In this document: positions 1 to 7,035 of the stretch, piece after piece
How positions within the stretch are numbered: position 1 is the stretch's first letter
Layout: every line of letters starts with the position of its first letter
Assembly (NCBI GenBank): GCA_040758525.1
Contig: JBFLVQ010000101.1
Location: 1-18,982 of the forward strand
Origin: JBFLVQ01 sp040758525
Lineage (GTDB): Bacteria > Acidobacteriota > Blastocatellia > Chloracidobacteriales > JADJPF01
DNA length: 18,982 bases
Reading direction: 5' to 3'
The notes under the pieces: model-generated
Database searches by the model: none
What the model saw: the letters and a program-made list of their open reading frames with translations, nothing else
Told to the model about the DNA's origin: nothing
Position numbers and translations under genes: made by a program

Positions 1-99
1 CCTGGACTTAGATCGGACTTGCGTGTAGCTGAGAAAGAACAGCTAAAGGTCTTCAATGTTAAGGAGAATAAAGTCTCAATAATTAGTCCCAACAGATAA
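1..99 (+). CDS. 3' end of an unidentified protein (partial)
   Basis: Frame 1 is open from the left edge to a TAA at 97-99, giving 32 residues that end in KVSIISPNR. The other two forward frames close within the first 30 bases. The stretch is charged (RSDLRVAEKEQLKVF) and looks like a normal C-terminus. A strong intrinsic terminator starts eight bases after the stop codon, which supports a real gene ending here. The start and most of the protein lie outside the window, and the visible part is too short to assign a family. Confidence 0.55.
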   Translation, partial: PGLRSDLRVAEKEQLKVFNVKENKVSIISPNR

Positions 100-106
100 A
101 CAGAAA

Positions 107-139
107 CAGCCTGCTGCACCTAAGCAGCAGGCTGTTTTT
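107..139 (+). terminator. Intrinsic terminator after the left-edge gene
   Basis: A perfect 11-bp stem (cagcctgctgc, 107-117; gcagcaggctg, 124-134) with a 6-base loop is followed directly by TTTTT (135-139). The orientation fits termination of the + strand gene ending at 99. On the opposite strand the stem is followed by only three T, but it may still help to end the convergent gene whose stop is at 164. Confidence 0.88.
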
Positions 140-163
140 CTAGCTAAGCACTAGTGTTGAGTA

Positions 164-655
164 TTAATAGCGATCACGATTGTGGTTAACCTGATAACCG
201 GAGTCACGTGAGAACTCACGACGATAGGAATTACCATAGTAGGCATCGCGATAACCTAATTCATAACCATAACGGAAGCCACGTCGGTAATTGTCTTTAT
301 GACGAAATTCAGAACGATAACCAAAGGTAGCATCGCGATAAATATTGTCATGATCGAAATCGAATGAGCGGAAGCTGCGGCGATCAGATCTGCCGTGACG
401 GAAGCCTTCCGAATAACCAGCAATACTACCTACGCGACGGGCATCAGCCTCACTAAAACGGTAGCGGCCATAACCATAACCGGGTCGGCAATTATCATAA
501 TCCTCGTCATGGTCATCGTGATAGTAGGCAGCAAAGTCACGGTAAAGATCCTTATCATTGCTGGCATAGGTGGGAAACAGTCCTGAGCTGAGGGTTAAGA
601 GACCGAGTGTTAATATCAGGCTGAAAATCTTCTTAATATAATTGCGATTTTGCAT
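164..655 (-). CDS. Secreted Tyr/Arg/Asp-rich protein with G-Y-x-x-G repeats
   Basis: A 163-residue protein of unknown function. Residues 1-31 form a signal peptide: basic start (RNYIKK), hydrophobic core FSLILTLGLLTL, and a likely cleavage after YA-31. The mature part is rich in Tyr, Arg, Asp, His and Gly. It has an acidic/His patch (AYYHDDHDEDYDN, about 43-55) and then degenerate repeats such as GYSEGFRHGRSDRR (80-93) and RRGFRYGYELGYRDAYYG (124-141). Such G-Y-x-x-G-x-x-x-G-x-x-D arrays occur in uncharacterised exported proteins of Acidobacteriota (recalled, not searched). The ATG has a good ribosome site (GGGAGAGAG, about 7 bases upstream). It stands alone between a terminator and its own likely promoter. 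A surface or envelope role is inference; no enzymatic motif is visible. Confidence 0.75.
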   Translation of the reverse strand: MQNRNYIKKIFSLILTLGLLTLSSGLFPTYASNDKDLYRDFAAYYHDDHDEDYDNCRPGYGYGRYRFSEADARRVGSIAGYSEGFRHGRSDRRSFRSFDFDHDNIYRDATFGYRSEFRHKDNYRRGFRYGYELGYRDAYYGNSYRREFSRDSGYQVNHNRDRY

Positions 656-693
656 TTTTCTCTCTCCCGATTTAATTTTTCTTTTCGTTTTTA

Positions 694-722
694 GCTATAG
701 TCAACTGATGTGCCAGATTCAA
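694..722 (-). promoter_or_regulatory. Candidate sigma-70 promoter for the secreted protein
   Basis: On the minus strand a -35-like TTGAAT (717-722) and a -10-like TATAGC (694-699) are separated by 17 bases. They lie about 40 bases upstream of the ATG at 655, in an AT-rich leader. Both hexamers are partial matches (4 of 6), so this is a plausible assignment by position only. Confidence 0.35.
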
Positions 723-863
723 AGAGCAGTTTGGACTAAGGTGTAAACTTTCAGCCTTCAGCTATTTAAATTTTTACAACGGTCTCTTAGGATAGATTAC
801 AGACACCATTTGCGCACTATTGTGTTGAACCCATTCAACGCTATCGTGTAAAAGTCGGAGAGA

Positions 864-1124
864 TTACCAGATTTGCGGAGTACGTATAAACATCTCCACG
901 ATGTAATCGTGTAGATAGTTGAAGAATTGACGCTGGAAAGCCCAGGGGAAACCTTGATCATTAAGCTCACGTTTGGAGATAAGAAACCGGTAGGGATCAG
1001 CAATACCTTCGAATTTTAATCTTACCGACACTTCCACCCCTCCTTGTACCTCTTCGGCAGACCATTCAAAGAGGGGATGCTCATAACGAGCCAACTCTTG
1101 CTCGACTTTTTCCAGCTCGGTCAT
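864..1124 (-). CDS. Small conserved-looking protein coupled to nuoI
   Basis: An 86-residue protein I do not recognise. Its ATG shares a base with the TGA of the upstream nuoI copy (TGATG at 1122-1126), so translation is probably coupled. There is no signal peptide or membrane segment. The sequence looks like a compact soluble domain: an acidic helix (TELEKVEQELARYE, 2-15), a strand-rich middle (GGVEVSVRLKFEG, 28-40), and an aromatic C-terminal half (FPWAFQRQFFNYLHDYIVEMF, split at about 59-79). The tight coupling suggests it works with, or helps assemble, the iron-sulfur subunit. That is inference, and no family can be named. Confidence 0.7.
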   Translation of the reverse strand: MTELEKVEQELARYEHPLFEWSAEEVQGGVEVSVRLKFEGIADPYRFLISKRELNDQGFPWAFQRQFFNYLHDYIVEMFIRTPQIW

Positions 1125-1651
1125 CAGTTTTTCGTAGGCGCTTCGCTATTATTAGCCAATATATCATCAATGATGATGATTGGTAGCTGACTTTCACGCT
1201 CACGGTTCTTAAGCAGGTATTGTTTGTCTTTTAATAGATCAGCGAAATTGGTCACAGCCATCTCAAAATTATGGCCATGTTTAATAGCATCCTTGGGACA
1301 GGCTTCTACACAATAGCCGCACAATATACATTTACCATAATCTATGTTGTAGACCTTGGCATAGCGTTCCTCAACACTGATACGCTGCTCATAAGGGCGT
1401 AGATCCTCAGTGGCCTCAATATAGATAGCATCGGCTGGACAGGCTGCCGAGCAGAGGAAACAGGCGACACAACGCTCCTTACCATCCTCATTTACATTCA
1501 AGTAGTGCTCGCCTCGATAAGCTGAAAAGATCTGAATCGGCTCGTCTGGATATTGATTGGTAAGCTTCTCTTTGGGGATATAACTTAGGGTGACTTTCAA
1601 ACCTTGCGCAAGCGCTTTAACGGTCTGTACTACTTCGCTAATGACTGACAT
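1124..1651 (-). CDS. nuoI: NADH-quinone oxidoreductase subunit I, copy A (2x[4Fe-4S])
   Basis: A 175-residue ferredoxin-type protein of the NuoI family, the complex I subunit that carries clusters N6a and N6b at the junction of the peripheral and membrane arms. Two complete CxxCxxCxxxCP motifs are visible: C61-C64-C67-C71 and C108-C111-C114-C118. The N-terminal amphipathic stretch (about 1-30) and the segment AYRGEHYLNVNEDGKERC leading into the first motif are typical of NuoI and absent from small ferredoxins. Length is normal for the family. It lies 50 bp downstream of a second, clearly different NuoI and overlaps the next gene by one base. No other nuo gene is in the window, so which complex I it serves cannot be told here. 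Confidence 0.9.
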   Translation of the reverse strand: MSVISEVVQTVKALAQGLKVTLSYIPKEKLTNQYPDEPIQIFSAYRGEHYLNVNEDGKERCVACFLCSAACPADAIYIEATEDLRPYEQRISVEERYAKVYNIDYGKCILCGYCVEACPKDAIKHGHNFEMAVTNFADLLKDKQYLLKNRERESQLPIIIIDDILANNSEAPTKN

Positions 1652-1669
1652 AGGTTTCCCATTAGTAAA

Positions 1670-1689
1670 AGCCGGCGGCAGCGCCGGCT
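1670..1689 (-). other. GC-rich hairpin between the two nuoI genes
   Basis: A perfect 8-bp stem (agccggcg, 1670-1677; cgccggct, 1682-1689) with a 4-base loop fills the short gap between the two nuoI genes. In the transcribed (minus) direction it is followed by only four T and then mixed sequence. It is therefore a weak or partial terminator, or an mRNA-processing or stability element that could set different levels of the two subunits. Confidence 0.5.
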
Positions 1690-1701
1690 AGGCTTAAACA
1701 A

Positions 1702-2244
1702 TTAAGCTTTCTCTCCATAGCGTACGATATCACGCCCTTTCTCAAGCAGTTCACGATCCCATACAAGACCAGCGCGCGAGTAGGTTGCCAACTCAAACTC
1801 TTGAGTCAACTCTATACAGTCGGTTGGGCAGGCTTCTACGCATAGGTCACAGAACATACAGCGTGAGGTATCATAGACATAAGTAGTTAAAACTTTCTTC
1901 TTCTTCTGCTTGCCATCCTCACTATAGAGCCGATTGGTGGCTCCTACATAAATACAATTTTCGGGACAGGCCATTGCGCAGAGGTTACAGGCTATACAGA
2001 GAGTTTCATTAGTCTCAGGATGTATATTAAGACGTGGCGCACCTCGGAAACGCTCTGCTACCTTAGGCCGCTCTTCTGGATAGCATTCCGTATAGATAGG
2101 ACTGTTAGGATTGCCACCCTGGCGTGGTTGCGCGAGTGCCCGTAGATTGTATTTGAATGTGAGTGCCAGACCCTTGATCAGATCGAGCATTAGCAAGCGG
2201 GAGATCTTTTGTTTCAAACTGAGCTTCTGTTTCGTAACCGCCAT
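1702..2244 (-). CDS. nuoI: NADH-quinone oxidoreductase subunit I, copy B (2x[4Fe-4S])
   Basis: A 180-residue NuoI-family protein with two CxxCxxCxxxCP motifs: C83-C86-C89-C93 and C129-C132-C135-C139. Each motif is followed by a further Cys (PENC-97, PTDC-143). The N-terminus (KGLALTFKYNLRAL, 24-37) is the amphipathic helix that anchors NuoI to the membrane arm, and YPEERPKVAERFRGAPRLNIHPET (split at 55-78) matches the classical NuoI lead-in. A Lys run (GKQKKKK, 111-117) separates the cluster domains. It differs strongly from copy A, so it is not a recent duplication. The ATG has a GAAGAGG ribosome site 7 bases upstream. Another electron-transfer partner than complex I is possible but less likely. 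Confidence 0.9.
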   Translation of the reverse strand: MAVTKQKLSLKQKISRLLMLDLIKGLALTFKYNLRALAQPRQGGNPNSPIYTECYPEERPKVAERFRGAPRLNIHPETNETLCIACNLCAMACPENCIYVGATNRLYSEDGKQKKKKVLTTYVYDTSRCMFCDLCVEACPTDCIELTQEFELATYSRAGLVWDRELLEKGRDIVRYGEKA

Positions 2245-2386
2245 AATTATGCCTCTTCAGATCTTTTGCTGACAGGGGGACCTGCCAAGAAATTATCCTA
2301 AATCTTATTATCAAGCGGATTGTAACACCTTCCTGGAAAATATTAAAATTAATCCGGATAACTGCTTGTCCAGACTATCCAAATTA

Positions 2387-3076
2387 TTAGTGACGCAGTT
2401 TCAACTTGGGCTTACGGAAGAGTGTTGCCAGTATCAGTCCGGCAACAAAACCACCAATATGTGCCCAGTAGGCTACTCCACCAGTCTGTGCTGTCCTGGC
2501 TGTCAGCGATCCTAATCCACTAATAAATTGTAGTAGTCCCCAGAAGCCTATAACAATAATAGCTGGCATCTCGACAATACCAAATAACCAACCCATCCAA
2601 ACCCTCACACGTTGATGAGGAAAGAAGAGTAGGTAAGCTCCTAGTACTCCCGCAATCGCCCCAGAAGCCCCTAATGATGGCACTCGCGAGCCAGTATTCG
2701 AGATAATATGAGCAAAGCTAGCCAGTAGACCACAGAGTAGATAGAAGAGCAGGAAGCGCAACGAACCCATAGACTCTTCTATATTATCGCCAAATATCCA
2801 TAAGTAGAGCATATTTCCAGCAACATGTAGGAAGCCACCATGCATAAACATTGAGGTGAAGAGGGTAGTATAGACAGGTAAGGGAGCAATTAAAGGAGGT
2901 AGATCGCGTCCACTGACAATCTCTTTAGGAATCACTGCATAAGCTTGAAAGAAGATCTCTAACTGCTCACCAAGCAGCACCTCATAAAGAAAGACCAGTA
3001 CATTTATTGCTACTAGGGCATAGGTTACGATATGGAAGCCACGTAGACGGCTGTCATCATCGCCAATAGGAAACAT
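2387..3076 (-). CDS. Rhomboid family intramembrane serine protease
   Basis: A 229-residue polytopic membrane protein of the rhomboid (S54) family, which cleaves transmembrane substrates within the lipid bilayer. The catalytic serine is S138 in GASGA (136-140) on one membrane helix. The partner histidine is H206 in AHIGGF on the last helix. The conserved loop/TM2 motif HGGFLHVAGNMLYLWIFG (79-96) carries H79, H84 and N88, which form the oxyanion environment in this family. About six membrane segments are visible, starting at residues 15-33. The ATG is preceded by AAAGGAG. It lies 37 bp downstream of thpR in the same direction, probably in the same transcript. The substrate cannot be predicted. 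Confidence 0.92.
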   Translation of the reverse strand: MFPIGDDDSRLRGFHIVTYALVAINVLVFLYEVLLGEQLEIFFQAYAVIPKEIVSGRDLPPLIAPLPVYTTLFTSMFMHGGFLHVAGNMLYLWIFGDNIEESMGSLRFLLFYLLCGLLASFAHIISNTGSRVPSLGASGAIAGVLGAYLLFFPHQRVRVWMGWLFGIVEMPAIIVIGFWGLLQFISGLGSLTARTAQTGGVAYWAHIGGFVAGLILATLFRKPKLKLRH

Positions 3077-3113
3077 AAAAGCGCTCCTTTATCAAAGTCT
3101 GTAATCAGAGTAA

Positions 3114-3683
3114 TCAATTTGGCAGCTTGATCAATGCCATTTTGGAGTAGATTGGTCCGGTTGGCTTCAGATCACTACGCATCACAATGATCTCTGAAAC
3201 AGAAAAAGATTCATCAGCAAAGCTGGCCTGGCTAAATGCCTCTGCTAATGTACGAGCATTTCCTTGGCGTACACGACCAATAGTAAAGTGCGGTGAAAAG
3301 GGTTTATCCTCTTTGCCAAAGCCTGCCGCCCTTAACTCCTGTTCTAGTCTCTTTTGTAGAGGAATTAATTGCTTATCAGCGCCTTTTACACCTATCCAGA
3401 GAATACGAGCATTACGTGTATTGGGAAACACTCCGGTTCCCCCAGCAACTAGGGTAAAAGGCTTAAATATAGCGGCTGCTCTCTCTACACAAGCCTGCAG
3501 ATCAAGCTGGCGCGTAACCATAACATCGCCTAAAAACCTTAGCGTAAGATGTAGATTTTGTGGTTTTACCCAACTTACTGTAGTGCTACGTTGCTGCCCT
3601 TGCAACTCCTGTATAAACGTCTGCAGACGTGTCTTAAGCGTTTCTGGTAGATCTATACAGATAAAAGTGCGAATTGTCTCCAT
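3114..3683 (-). CDS. thpR: RNA 2',3'-cyclic phosphodiesterase (2H family, ThpR/LigT)
   Basis: A member of the 2H phosphoesterase superfamily that opens 2',3'-cyclic phosphate ends of RNA. From the chosen start it has 189 residues, normal for the family. Two HxTx catalytic motifs are present: H45-L-T47 (NLHLTLRFLG) and H132-F-T134 (SPHFTIGRV). The opening ETIRTFICIDLP matches the usual N-terminus. I chose the ATG at 3681-3683 because it begins exactly there and lies four bases after the stop of the protease gene, as expected for translational coupling. A longer frame starting at 3737 would add 18 unconserved residues overlapping that gene. No strong ribosome site precedes either start. The physiological role of this family in bacteria is poorly known. 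Confidence 0.9.
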   Translation of the reverse strand: METIRTFICIDLPETLKTRLQTFIQELQGQQRSTTVSWVKPQNLHLTLRFLGDVMVTRQLDLQACVERAAAIFKPFTLVAGGTGVFPNTRNARILWIGVKGADKQLIPLQKRLEQELRAAGFGKEDKPFSPHFTIGRVRQGNARTLAEAFSQASFADESFSVSEIIVMRSDLKPTGPIYSKMALIKLPN

Positions 3684-3687
3684 GTTT

Positions 3688-4995
3688 TTAGGACTTCTGT
3701 TTAAGCAGCTTGGTAGCGAAGCGTATTGGTGTAGCAAAGTTGAGCGTATCGTTTGGACCAGAAGTGAGCAATCCGATCACCTCTCCTTTACTATTGAAGA
3801 TCGGGCCGCCACTACTCCCTTCATAAGCAGCTATATCTAATTGAATCTGCTTCTTATTTTCTGGGATCTTGCTAATCACACCACGCATCAAGGAGGATTT
3901 GGCAGTACGATCCTGGGTCAGTTCATTCAATTCCAGTCCCAGTGGAAAGGCAAGTACAGCAATCTCTTCACCCTGCTGAAGACCATCGATATTGTCATTA
4001 ATGCCTTGCACAGATTGTAGACCGCGAGGTGGTGAAATACGCAACACAGCGACATCTGCCTCTTGGGAAAAGTGGTACTCTTTCACAACATACATATGCT
4101 CAGCATCAAGCGGATCATCAGCAAAAAAGATCCCTAATTGCTTGATCTTTCCTACCGCTGTGGATGCACCTATAGTGCCAGATTGAGCTGTAGAGTTTTT
4201 GAATACCCAAGGCTCGATCACATGGCGATTAGTAATAATCTCTCCATCTTTACTGACGACAAAACCCGAACCATTGGAAACCTGCTCCTGCAGTAGTTTG
4301 CCAGATTTGTCATAGAGTTCGAAGCGATTATAGATAAGCACCATAGCATGCTGGTTATGTGTAGCAATATCGGCAAAGCTAATAGTCTGTGGTACAGGAG
4401 CATTAACTGTAGTACGCGAGCCTGAGGCATAAAACTGTTGATAGAGCAGTATTGATACTACTGCAGCAAAAGCCAGCAGGCTTAATCCTAAAAGTACTTT
4501 CCAACTTGTGGTAGAGCGATTTACAGCTTCATTAAGCATCATCTGTACAGTCTCACGACCGAACTCTTTTAGACGTGGATTGGGAGAATAGTTTGGCGCA
4601 GGATTAATAGTTGGTAGATCAGAAGCTTCAGTATCAACCGTCTTTGCCATTATAGGACGGCGATCACGTTTGTTAGTGGCTGCTGGCCCGGCCAGATCGA
4701 ATTCTACAGAAACCTTTGGACCGCCTAAGCCGAATTCGACCACATCACCATTATTAAGCCGTACTTGAGTAATCCGCAGACCATTGACAAAGGTGCCGTT
4801 AGTGCTACCTAGATCCTTGATGATAAGGGATGCACCATCACTATTGATCTCAGCATGACGTGATGAAGCCCGTGTATCTTCACTTCTAAAGATAAGATCA
4901 TTAGAAGAGCTACGACCGATACGTACCGGCAAAGCATTGAATACTTCGTGTTGGCCCTGTTTTCCGCCATTAAGATGTGTAAAACGGGCTTGCAT
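3688..4995 (-). CDS. FHA domain - transmembrane - trypsin-like (S1C) serine protease
   Basis: A 435-residue protein with three parts. Residues 1-100 form a forkhead-associated domain that binds phosphothreonine: GRSSSND (27-33), SSRHAEI (44-50), STNGT (64-68) and a following NG. After a linker there is one membrane helix (about 166-187). Residues 205-435 form a HtrA/DegP-like trypsin fold with the triad H258 (TNRHV), D314 (ADVAVL) and S395 (GSSGGP). No PDZ domain follows. The topology puts FHA in the cytoplasm and the protease in the periplasm. The start at 4995 is chosen for its GGGAG ribosome site 6 bases upstream and because the FHA fold begins there; an open frame extends to 5136 but covers the promoter. 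It heads the thpR-rhomboid run. A phospho-signal-gated envelope protease is inference. Confidence 0.88.
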   Translation of the reverse strand: MQARFTHLNGGKQGQHEVFNALPVRIGRSSSNDLIFRSEDTRASSRHAEINSDGASLIIKDLGSTNGTFVNGLRITQVRLNNGDVVEFGLGGPKVSVEFDLAGPAATNKRDRRPIMAKTVDTEASDLPTINPAPNYSPNPRLKEFGRETVQMMLNEAVNRSTTSWKVLLGLSLLAFAAVVSILLYQQFYASGSRTTVNAPVPQTISFADIATHNQHAMVLIYNRFELYDKSGKLLQEQVSNGSGFVVSKDGEIITNRHVIEPWVFKNSTAQSGTIGASTAVGKIKQLGIFFADDPLDAEHMYVVKEYHFSQEADVAVLRISPPRGLQSVQGINDNIDGLQQGEEIAVLAFPLGLELNELTQDRTAKSSLMRGVISKIPENKKQIQLDIAAYEGSSGGPIFNSKGEVIGLLTSGPNDTLNFATPIRFATKLLKQKS

Positions 4996-5038
4996 CGCGT
5001 ACTCCCAGTAAATCTTCAGTATATCTTTCCTTGATTGC

Positions 5039-5068
5039 ATTGTACTGCAGAGGGAAATTGACTGGCAA
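5039..5068 (-). promoter_or_regulatory. Sigma-70-type promoter for the FHA-protease operon
   Basis: On the minus strand TTGCCA (5063-5068) and TACAAT (5039-5044) each match the consensus hexamers at five of six positions, with an 18-base spacer. Transcription would start near 5032, leaving a leader of about 36 bases with a good ribosome site before the ATG at 4995. This argues against the longer reading frame starting at 5136. Confidence 0.6.
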
Positions 5069-5161
5069 GGATCAGTGTAATAAGTAGTGGCAGGCAAGGT
5101 TGCTTTGCACTTGAGCGCGGTGATAGGATTGACCAATTAACAAGATTTCGAGTTTGTCCAC

Positions 5162-6973
5162 GTGGTGAGCCTGAACAGTAAACTCCTGACAAAGCGGTAT
5201 ATCCTCATTATTGCCCTATTAGCCGTAACATTGGTAGGGGGCAGCATATATTATTTCTACTGGCGCGATCGCCAGCAACGTTTCGATATGGCCGAATATG
5301 TACCGCTCTCGGCAATGGCCTTTGTGCAGATCGATAGTTTACCCGCTCTATTGGATGGTATTGTTGAAACTGCGGCTTGGCGACGTATCGCGCCGCTACT
5401 AGGACTGTCTAGCCAGCTTGGCTATTTGGGTAGCACTGCTAAATTGCTTGCCGTTACCGGTCTAGGACCAGATGAGGCAGTAGTGCTGGCACGTGCTCAA
5501 TATGCCATCGTCATTGACGGTCTTGATGGTGAAACTCGTGATGAGCCTGCTACGCCAGGCGCACAATTAGAGGTTGTACCCCGTCTAGCCTTTGTTATTG
5601 AAACTCATGCTAGTGCTGCTAGTGCGGAACGGCTCTTAACAAAGCGTCTAAACCTGCTTGCTCACCGTATCTATGGTACTCAAATCGATGCCAGTGAACA
5701 GGATTACCAAAATATTAAGATTAAGATCTATCGTACTGCTGCGCTGGATCGCCAATTAGTGGGTGCGCAAAAGGGAAGTGTATTGATTATTGGTAATCAG
5801 ATAGAGAGTGTCAAATCCTGTCTAGATGTGCTGCTTGGTAAGCGCCCACGACTGAGCCAAGATCCCCAGCTAAAACGTGCCCGTACCCAGTTAGGAAAGG
5901 GTGAAGTCTTCGCCTTTATGACAGGAGCAGCCTCTTCTCGTTTCTTGCAACTGGCTAGTTTACTTATTTCTAAGCAGTCCACCAATACAAACCGAGAAGA
6001 GCTGGCCAACCGACTCTCTGCACAGCTTATTGATGGCACTGCTTATCGGCTAACTTTTCAGGATGGGACGGTTTCTGAACGCTACTTAGTCTTATTGCGA
6101 TCTGAGATTGCTAGCGTACTGGCCAATTCCATACGCCCATCTACGGAACTATCCCAACTTAGCTCGATTATTCCAACTAACGCAGTCGATTATACAGTTA
6201 TTAAGATTGCCCAGCCGGCAGATACTTTAGAGCAATTGCTTGCCAATATCTCAGCACATGTTGATGTTGTCATCAGTCTTGCCTTGCGCCAACTGGTCAT
6301 TGAGCTTGGCCAGCAGTATGGCATAGAGCCAAATGATCCTATTGGCAGCTTGATCGGTTCAGAGATCGCATTGATCAATCTCCCTGATAGAACTGGGCCA
6401 CAATTTATAATACTTGTGCAGGTACGCGATAAATTAAAGTTGCTACCTACCGTTGGTCGCTATCTACGACGAGATGGCAGCCCTGTACGTAGCGAAAACT
6501 ATCATGGTGTGGAGATTGTTATGGCTGGTAACCAACCGCTGCGTGCAGCCGCATTTATTGGCGATTACTTGGTATTTGGAGCACGTGCCCAGCTTGTTGC
6601 CTTAATTGATGCACAGCAGTCGGGTGCAGTAATTGCCAACGATTCAGCAGTTCAGGCTGCAGTTGAAGGTATGTCTAGCAATCATAAACAGGCGGCAATC
6701 CTCTCTTGTCGGCTTGATCGTCAGTCTAGTATTGAATTAATGCTAAATGTTTCTCGCTTGCTACGCACTACTGATGGTGCTCGTGAGCTACTGCAGTCGC
6801 CTGATATCAGAGCCGCAGTAGCTAGCTTGTCTCCTTCTGTCAGCACTCTTGAAATTGGTGTAGAAGGATTGATAATGGAGACTCGCTCACCATTTGGTAT
6901 GCTTACAATGGCATCGACTTTATTAGCAGATCCTGCTGGTGAACTGCGTGAATCGCGTGCTGAGACAGAATGA
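5162..6973 (+). CDS. Single-pass membrane protein resembling DUF3352
   Basis: A 603-residue protein with one N-terminal membrane anchor (about 12-33, YILIIALLAVTLVGG) and a large extracytoplasmic part. It resembles DUF3352-type proteins: an opening P-x-x-AMAFVQID strand (48-58), a W-R-x-I-A-P segment (73-78), and GSVLIIGNQIESVKSCLDVL (205-224) followed by a GKRPRLSQDP loop (226-235). A second FIGDYLVFGARAQLVALID segment near 465-485 looks like a repeat of the same unit. No catalytic motif is visible. The start is uncertain: two tandem GTG codons (5162, 5165) follow an in-frame stop at 5138 and neither has a clear ribosome site. It is divergent from the protease operon and 62 bp upstream of cinA in the same direction. 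Function unknown. Confidence 0.75.
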   Translation: MVSLNSKLLTKRYILIIALLAVTLVGGSIYYFYWRDRQQRFDMAEYVPLSAMAFVQIDSLPALLDGIVETAAWRRIAPLLGLSSQLGYLGSTAKLLAVTGLGPDEAVVLARAQYAIVIDGLDGETRDEPATPGAQLEVVPRLAFVIETHASAASAERLLTKRLNLLAHRIYGTQIDASEQDYQNIKIKIYRTAALDRQLVGAQKGSVLIIGNQIESVKSCLDVLLGKRPRLSQDPQLKRARTQLGKGEVFAFMTGAASSRFLQLASLLISKQSTNTNREELANRLSAQLIDGTAYRLTFQDGTVSERYLVLLRSEIASVLANSIRPSTELSQLSSIIPTNAVDYTVIKIAQPADTLEQLLANISAHVDVVISLALRQLVIELGQQYGIEPNDPIGSLIGSEIALINLPDRTGPQFIILVQVRDKLKLLPTVGRYLRRDGSPVRSENYHGVEIVMAGNQPLRAAAFIGDYLVFGARAQLVALIDAQQSGAVIANDSAVQAAVEGMSSNHKQAAILSCRLDRQSSIELMLNVSRLLRTTDGARELLQSPDIRAAVASLSPSVSTLEIGVEGLIMETRSPFGMLTMASTLLADPAGELRESRAETE

Positions 6974-7035
6974 TCTAGACAGACTATTATTGAGGGTAAT
7001 GGGGCAAAGAAAATTGAAATAGCGAGGAGAAGACT

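Noticed and set aside
824..839. Small inverted repeat gttgaa/ttcaac after the 86-residue gene as an operon terminator
   Set aside because: Only 6 bp and no T run on the transcribed strand; not enough to call a terminator.
3684..3737. Longer thpR start at 3737
   Set aside because: It would add 18 unconserved residues overlapping the protease gene; the family N-terminus starts at the ATG at 3683.
3187..3840. Long + strand open frame of 217 codons opposite thpR
   Set aside because: It lies antisense to thpR and the protease end, has no ribosome site, and its residues (Arg/Ser/Cys-rich, no domain) look like a complement of real coding sequence, while thpR has both catalytic motifs.
4996..5136. 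N-terminal extension of the FHA-protease to 5136
   Set aside because: The extra 47 residues are not FHA-like, overlap a good promoter, and the internal ATG at 4995 has a well-placed GGGAG.
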